Source: Nelumbo lutea (taxonomy: Eukaryota > Streptophyta > Magnoliopsida > Proteales > Nelumbonaceae). Taken from it: DNA of 64,000 nt. Under the pieces are notes generated by a model that saw nothing but the letters and a program-made list of their open reading frames with translations, did no database searches and was not told the DNA's origin. The position numbers were made by a program, and so were the translations under genes. How positions within the stretch are numbered: position 1 is the stretch's first letter; every line of letters begins with the position of its first letter. This document shows positions 58,438 to 64,000 of the stretch, in pieces. The stretch is taken from contig JAKGHH010000001.1 in NCBI GenBank assembly GCA_022828595.1, positions 138,589,017-138,653,016 on the forward strand, written 5' to 3'.

Positions 58438-59349
58438 TCACGTGTTTACCTTCCCTAGGAACACTTCCCAACAGAAAGCTTGTACTTTTGGAGGGATCGG
58501 TTTAGTCCAAATTTCTCTCGCTGGGAAGTTCACCCCCATATGGTTAATACGAGTGAGCAAACCAAAGAAAGATGCACAGAAAAATAAACCATCAGAAGTT
58601 GGGGACCACACTCTACAATCAGCTATAGATTGGTCCAAGTAAACCCTCGCAAGTGTTGAAATCAATAGCACTAGAGACTCACACTCATTTTCCCACAATC
58701 CTCTTCTAAAACCAAAATCCCAAGAGATCCCTGATTCTGAAAGCACACCAAACCTAGCAATAGGTTTGTTTTTATAGTTTGATAAAGAGTAGAGGTCTGG
58801 GAAATTGAACATAAGAGGCACATCCCTAACCCAAAGGTCTTCCCAGAATAAAACTTTGTTGCCACAACCAACATCAAACCTGATAAATTGAAGAAAAGTT
58901 GGATATACCTCAAAGATTGCCTTCCAGGGAGAGGATGGAGCTGCATTGGGAGCTAATTTTGCATCCCAGACATTATCTATTTCACCATGTAAGCTTTTAA
59001 TGACCCTGTGCCACAATCTTTCTTCCTCACAAGGGAATCTCCACAGCCATTTCCCTAGAAGGGCCTTGTTTCTCTTTATTAGGTTCCCTATACCTAATCC
59101 ACCCTGGTCCTTAGGGTAACAAACTTGCTCCCATTTCACTAAATGATCTTTCTTTTCTTCACCTAGTTCCCACAAAAAGTCCCTCATAATCATCTCCAAT
59201 TTCCTAGCTATTTTCATCGGGATCTTAAAGGTGGAAAGGAAATAAGTGGGAAGGTTTGCAAGAGTTGATTTTATCAAGGTGATTCTTCCCCACAAGGAAA
59301 TAAAATTTCTCTTCCACATTGCCAACTTCTTCATGAACCTCTCTACCAC
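58438..59349 (-). pseudogene. L1 pol C-terminal part, zf-RVT side
   Basis: Longest open block of the LINE (303 codons): FISLWGRITLIKSTLANLPT, LVKWEQVCYPKDQGGLGIGN, LLGKWLWRFPCEEERLWHRV, FWEDLWVRDVP and FPAREIWTKPIPPKVQAFCW, the canonical run from RT thumb to the zf-RVT region in plant L1s. Continues in another frame towards RNase H. Confidence 0.9.
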
Positions 59350-59832
59350 CGGTTTTCAGAAGCTTTCACCTTTCAGATTCCCACCCAAGGGCATACTAAG
59401 TATTCTAGAGGCCAATTTTTCACTTCACAACCTAGCAAATTTGCCATGGCTTGGATGTTACCCCCTTCAATGTTGATTCCGGCTACACAACTTTTTCTCC
59501 AATTGACTTTCAATTTGGAGGCCTGCTGAAATTCATCCACCAATCTTTTCAGATTCCTTAAACTAGCTTCATTACAGCTTTTACAGAATTATTATGTCAT
59601 CAGCAAATTGCAAATGAGACACCACCACTTCTGGTCCACCCATCCTCCAACCTTTAAACCAGTTTTCTTGATCAGCCTTGGTGATTTGTCTACTCAAAAC
59701 CTCAGCCACAAAGGTGAATAAGAATGGAGATAAGGGATCACCCTATCTTAGTCCTCTTTTAGCCTGGAAGAAATCCTTTGCTACCCCATTCATCATAATA
59801 GAAAAATGTGTTGAGCTAATACATTCTTTAAT

Positions 59833-60847
59833 TCACATCCTCCATTTTTCACCCAACCCCATCTTTTCCATTAAATCCAACAGGAAGGACCAATCCACCA
59901 TATCATAAGCTTTTTCAAGGTCCAATTTACAAATCAAACATTTGCCACCTTGTTTTCTCCTAGCTGCCACACACTCATTTGCCACTAAAATTTGAACCAC
60001 AATTTGTCTCCCCTCTACAAAAGCTACTTGGTTCAAAGAGATAATATAGGGCAATACAGTCTTCAACCTACCAGCCAGGACTTTTAACAACGATTTTATA
60101 CAAGCTACCCACTAGACTTATCAGCCTGTAATCCTTGGGGGTTTTGGCCTCCTTTTTTGGCACCAAAGCAATAAAAGTTGCATTTGCTCCAGGCGATAAT
60201 TTTCCTTCTTGATAGAACTCCACAAATACATCCATTAATTCATCTTTCAAAATTTCCCAACAATTCTAATAGAAAGCCATTGAAAATCCATCCAACCCCG
60301 GTGCTTTAGATCTATCCATCAAGAATATTGCTTCATGTATCTCCTCAATAGTGAAGGCTCTTTCTAGGAGGTTAACTTCGGATTTTGGCACTCTGCCCCA
60401 CTGTAAATCTCCCAATTCTGCCATGTTTTCATCAGAGGATGCTAGGATTGACTTAAAGTGATCCACAAAGCAGCTTTCAATTTCCTCTTTTGCAGTTATC
60501 ACTCTTCCATCCACCTCTACACTGGAAATTTGGTTCTTCCGTCTTCTCCTGTTTGCTAGAGAGTGGAAAAAACTGGTATTTCCATCCCCTTCCATAAGCC
60601 ATTTACATCTAGATTTTTGCCTCCAAGAAATCTCTTGTTTTCTTAGAACCACTTCCAATTGCACTTTTAAGTTCCATCTTTCTATTCTATCCTCCACCCA
60701 ACACTCTTTCCAGGCCTCCTTTTGGTCCACTTCCTCTATTTTCTTGGCTAATTCCTCCTTTATGACCTTAACTTTTCCAAATTCTTCTTTGTTCCACTCC
60801 TTGACCTTTTCCTTCAATCTTTTCAATTTCTTAGAGAATCTCACCAC
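59833..60847 (-). pseudogene. L1 reverse transcriptase, N-terminal and palm part
   Basis: Blocks 60266-60847 (193 codons) and 60068-60250, then 59833-60090 in a shifted frame: FSKKLKRLKEKVKEWNKEEF, EIHEAIFLMDRSKAPGLDGF, GSLYKIVVK, LAGRLKTVLPYIISLNQVAF and LEKAYDMVDWSFLLDLMEKM. One stop follows SMAFY and one frameshift falls near 60070-60090. Confidence 0.9.
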
Positions 60848-62124
60848 TTTATTTCTAGCCCTTATCCCATCTTCTGACCACTATTCTTTTACCTTTTGCA
60901 AAAAGTTTGGAACTTCTAGCCACATGTTTTCAAATCTAAAAGGTGTGGGACCACCAATAAGATTTTCTTGGTAAAGGCTTAAAGGGCAATGATCAAAAGT
61001 CACTCTAGGTAAGGCTTTTAGTGTCAAAGTGCCCCACAACTCTTCCCAATCAATGGAGAACAGCAATCTATCCAGTTTTGAGCACACTTGATTTTCTTGG
61101 AGATTTGATCAGGTGAAAGGGGCTCGTAACAAGGTAGTCTCTTTTAGTTCTAGGGGCTCAATCAAGGAATTGAAGTGTTTCATGCTAGATGTTAAGGGTT
61201 AGTTGGGGTTGTTTGTCTCATTTGTATATCTTATTACATTGAAATCCCCACCCAAACACCACGGACCCTCCCATATGCCTCTGACTGTAGCTAGCTCTTC
61301 CCAGAATGAGTTCCTCTCTCTATATGAATTTGGCCCATACACATTAGTCAACACCCACTCCCTTCCATCACTCATCCTCTTGGCTTTTATTGATACTGAG
61401 TATTGTCCTATTAGTTCCTCCTGACAGTCAACTTCCTCATTATTCCACATTGTAAGGATTTCACCCGAGGCACCCCACGACAGGGCAAAAGACCAACTTA
61501 AACCCCTGCAACTCTATATACTTCTTATCCACCTTCTGTCCAAGTCTGAAAGCTTTGTCTCCTATAACATGACTATAACCAGTCTCTCCTTTCTTATCAC
61601 ATTCCTAATGATTCTCCTTTTCTTTGCACTTCCTAAACCTCTTACATTCCAGCAGCACTTTCATTCCACCCTTTTTTCCTCGACCCTAACTCAATCCCAA
61701 ATCCTATTCTCCTCTTTTCTTCTCCTCTTTTCTTCTCCCTTTTCCTATTTACAGTCTTCTCATAGGACACACCACAGGCTAGCCTTTCCACCTCGAGTGG
61801 ATAGGCGCACTTGGGGACGATGATAAACCACAATCATCATCCCCCATCGGTGCAAGGGACCTATGCACATGACTTCTAAAAGGGTCACGTGACCCAACTT
61901 GAAAATCTTGGCCCAAATTAAACTTCTAGATCGGGTTATCCCGAGACCGACTTTTCATTTGTCTTTGTAAATTGAGTGCGAGGTGGCCCATTTTTCGATT
62001 GCAGCATCTCAGCATAGGATTTCTTTTGGGCCGTTGGATCCCATTTGCATTTTTTCAAAAAATCTCCCTTAAATGGCCAAGAGTTCTCCTTTAATCTATT
62101 GCCCAACTTTTCAGTTTCCATAAA

Positions 62125-62984
62125 CGCTTGAGATGCAAAGTGAAAGGTGAAGTATATGCCTTCTCAAAGCAGGGCGCAAATTTAAAAATAAAAAATAGAA
62201 CATTTAAAAAAAAAAAAGAAAACCTAAACATTTTCTCGCCACATGGATGTTTTTAGTTTCAAATTTCAATACAATTTCCACAATACATGGAGACCATGAT
62301 GCAATTAGGGACTACTGCTTGTTGCAAAGGTAATAGCATAAGTTTCTACTCTCTTTTTTTTTTTTTTTATCAGCAACAAGTTTCTACTCTCTTGACTGCA
62401 GAAGTTTCTATTTAGTGGACTCATTGGTATTGCTGATTCAACAAAAGCAGAAGTTTCTATTTTCTTGATTGCAAGGTTTTAAAAGCCTAGGGTGGTAGGA
62501 AAGTGCAAGGGACTCCTAGCGCTTGAGATGCAAAGTGAAAATTTAAAAATAAAAAATAGAACATTTAAAAAAAAAAAGAAAACCTAAACATTCTCTCACC
62601 ACATGGATGTTTTTAGTTTCAAATTTCAATACAATTTCCACAATACATGGAGACTATGATGCAATTAGGGACTATTGCTTGTTGCAAAGGTAATAGCATA
62701 AGTTTCTACTCTCTTTTTTTTTATCAGCAACAAGTTTCTACTCTCTTGACTGCAGAAGTTTCTATTTAGTGGACCCATTGGTATTGCTGATTCAACAAAA
62801 GCAGAAGTTTCTATTTTCTTGATTGCAGGGTTTTAAAAGCCTAGGGTGGTAGGAAAGTGCAAGGGACTCCTAGCACTTGAGATGCAAAGTGAAAGGTGAA
62901 GTATATGCCTTTTCAAAGCAGGGCGCAAATTTAAAAATAAAAAATAGAACATTTAAAAAAAAAAAAAAAGAAAGCCTAAACATT
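62125..62984. repeat. Tandem array, about 2.3 units of 354-395 bp
   Basis: Units start CGCTTGAGATGCAAAGTG at 62125, again at 62520, and CACTTGAGATGCAAAGTG at 62874. Unit 1 is 395 bases. Unit 2 is 354, lacking about 37 bases after AAAGTGAAA and having a shorter T-run. Unit 3 stops near 62984. Shared landmarks: CACATGGATGTTTTTAGTTT and GCAGAAGTTTCTATTT. The array starts four bases beyond the ORF1 ATG of the LINE. Confidence 0.92.
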
Positions 62985-63714
62985 AAAAGGAATTAAATGT
63001 TTTAAAAAGAATATCGGCTCAAATTAAAATATATACGTATAGCATATAAAACATATTCAAGCTTCAAAGTGAAAATGTGGAAGCGAAAGAAAATGTATGT
63101 GAATCATACAAAAGTGCTTCAAGCACTCAACAATTCAAGCATTTGAAACTTTCAGCTGTTTATTCATCTCCTAGTATCATTATTTTGTGTAGTTAGTGTA
63201 GTGTTAAACATCTTCTATTACTAATCCTAGGAGATAAGGCCCTCTGCATTCATGAAAGCCCCCAGAGGCAAAGCCCAAACAAGTAGATGTGGTGGTCTGG
63301 AGTAGAATTTTTGCCCTGTATACATAAAGGGTTGGTTTGTGATTTTAGCCACAGTTTTCTTTTTTTCTTTTTTTTTTCTTTTTTTGAACTGCAAGCTAAA
63401 GTAATCCTTTCCAAAAACTTAAAGTATACAGAAGATTACCCCTATACAGTGAGGTTCTTTACAAAGAATACACGATCATATAATAAGCCCATACAACAAA
63501 ACCCTCAATGCTATGAATTTACAAAAAGATTTCCCCAAACTAAAAAAGCATTTGTTCCTTTAAATAATTTATGGTCTGCCATCCATGACTGCACCTTGTT
63601 TTCCTTTAAATATTCAAGCATTTCTCTCCCCCCCCCCCCACCCACACACACTCTACCCACCATAATGTTGCCTGACACTCCATGCCATTTTACCACCCTT
63701 ACTCAAACCTTTTA
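62985..63714. other. TRL intron, nothing recognised
   Basis: Low-complexity patches (T-runs at 63358-63386, C-run at 63627-63640). The 142-codon plus frame here (63287-63715) is low-complexity and unsupported. Confidence 0.5.
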
Positions 63715-64000
63715 AATCCCATGCTCCTAGAAAACACTTAATATCTTCCAGAAGCACAACTTCACCCCAAACAAATTCAGAAGGTTTGTCCATATCCTAT
63801 AAGAAAATTGCAATGTAGCGATATGTGATCAGCTATTTCCACATTTCTGCTGAACAGAACACAGCCCAAACCAGCATTCACTTCTACTCCCCTTCTAATC
63901 AAGTTGTCTCTAGTTAAAGTTTTGTTCAAAACTGCAGTCCAAACAAAAAATGACAGCTTGGATGAACACTCTTGTTCCAAATTCTTGAACTTAGAAAATC
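63715..64000 (-). pseudogene. L1 LINE zf-RVT fragment cut by the window edge
   Basis: Minus-strand frame KLSFFVWTAVLNKTLTRDNL, IRRGVEVNAGLGCVLFSRNV, EIADHISLHCNFLIGYGQTF; this is the zf-RVT motif region of a plant L1, with one cysteine-region change and a stop afterwards. A second L1 copy in the same orientation as the one at 57254-62121. Confidence 0.75.

Larger units (their letters stand above)
57254..62121 (-). mobile_element. Near full-length decayed L1 LINE (same strand as TRL)
   Basis: Read from the right on the minus strand: ORF1 start METEKLGNRLKENSWPFKGD with KKSYAEMLQSKNG (61936-62121), a deleted ORF1/spacer, endonuclease (61199-61600; ETKLSDLDRR, LTNVYGPN, WCLGGDFNVIRY), RT (59500-60850; WKWL-type KWLMEGDGNTSFFHSLANRR, RSKAPGLDGFSMAFY, ALVPKKEAKTPKDYRLISLV, FADD at 59596-59607), zf-RVT (58438-59349) and RNase H (57513-58124), with an A-tail read as a T-run at 57254-57261. 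Multiple stops and frameshifts. The first visible TRL exon (57133-57175) lies 80 bases downstream of the tail, so the insertion is intronic. Confidence 0.92.

Noticed and set aside
61569..61823. 84-codon plus-strand Ser/Leu/Phe-rich frame
   Set aside because: Opposite strand of the decayed L1 spacer/endonuclease start; CT-rich composition explains it.
62125..62984. Tandem repeats considered as a CRISPR-like array
   Set aside because: Units are 354-395 bp with no short repeat/unique spacer pattern, in plant nuclear DNA.

Overview
This window is nuclear DNA from a flowering plant. The genes have many short exons with GT..AG introns, the introns are swollen by transposons, and the transposons are plant types: Copia, Tat-lineage Gypsy, L1 and RTE LINEs, tRNA-derived SINEs and hAT/Harbinger-like MITEs. 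The proteins are close to land-plant families. I cannot name the species; a transposon-rich magnoliid or early-diverging eudicot would fit, but that is a guess. There are no bacterial operons, CRISPR arrays or rRNA/tRNA genes.

Only three host genes can be supported. (1) CMP-KDO synthetase (KDSB/CKS) lies on the minus strand at 1187-9611. Seven exons are visible, the last coding exon is probably left of the window, and a decayed Copia element sits in intron 1. (2) A FLOE-family (DUF1421, prion-like Q/P-rich) gene lies on the plus strand at 34156-41745 with three coding exons. Its 5.1-kb intron 1 holds a hAT element, a SINE, a 5'-truncated L1 and a local duplication. (3) A TRF4/5-like non-canonical poly(A) polymerase (TRL) lies on the minus strand at 43265-57175. 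Eight 3' exons are visible and the catalytic 5' exons lie beyond the right edge. Its introns hold RTE and L1 LINEs, a SINE and several MITEs. All splice sites were placed by reading-phase continuity and family similarity.

From 10241 to 20642 lies a complete but dead Tat-lineage Ty3/Gypsy retrotransposon. It has LTRs of about 0.8 kb, a perfect 5-bp target duplication (GGTTT), a primer-binding site, gag-pol with the extra RNase H (aRNH) domain typical of Tat elements, and a large antisense ORF region between pol and the 3' LTR. Many stops and an RT active site changed to YVNN show that it is inactive. From 21809 to 23305 lies a TIR element with what look like fragments of two host genes, one a SAUR with its middle deleted (a Pack-TIR-like element). 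The stretch 23.3-33.9 kb is a gene-free, AT-rich graveyard of nested MITEs and LTR remnants.

The right third (57.2-64 kb) is dominated by a decayed L1 LINE in the same orientation as TRL. Its RNase H region carries a 207-bp tandem duplication with no differences that I can see, and a 2.3-copy tandem array abuts its ORF1 end. I found no previously undescribed biochemical system. The most interesting items are the gene-capturing TIR element, the antisense gene inside the Tat element, the fresh duplication inside the LINE RNase H, and a two-member SINE family with good target duplications.
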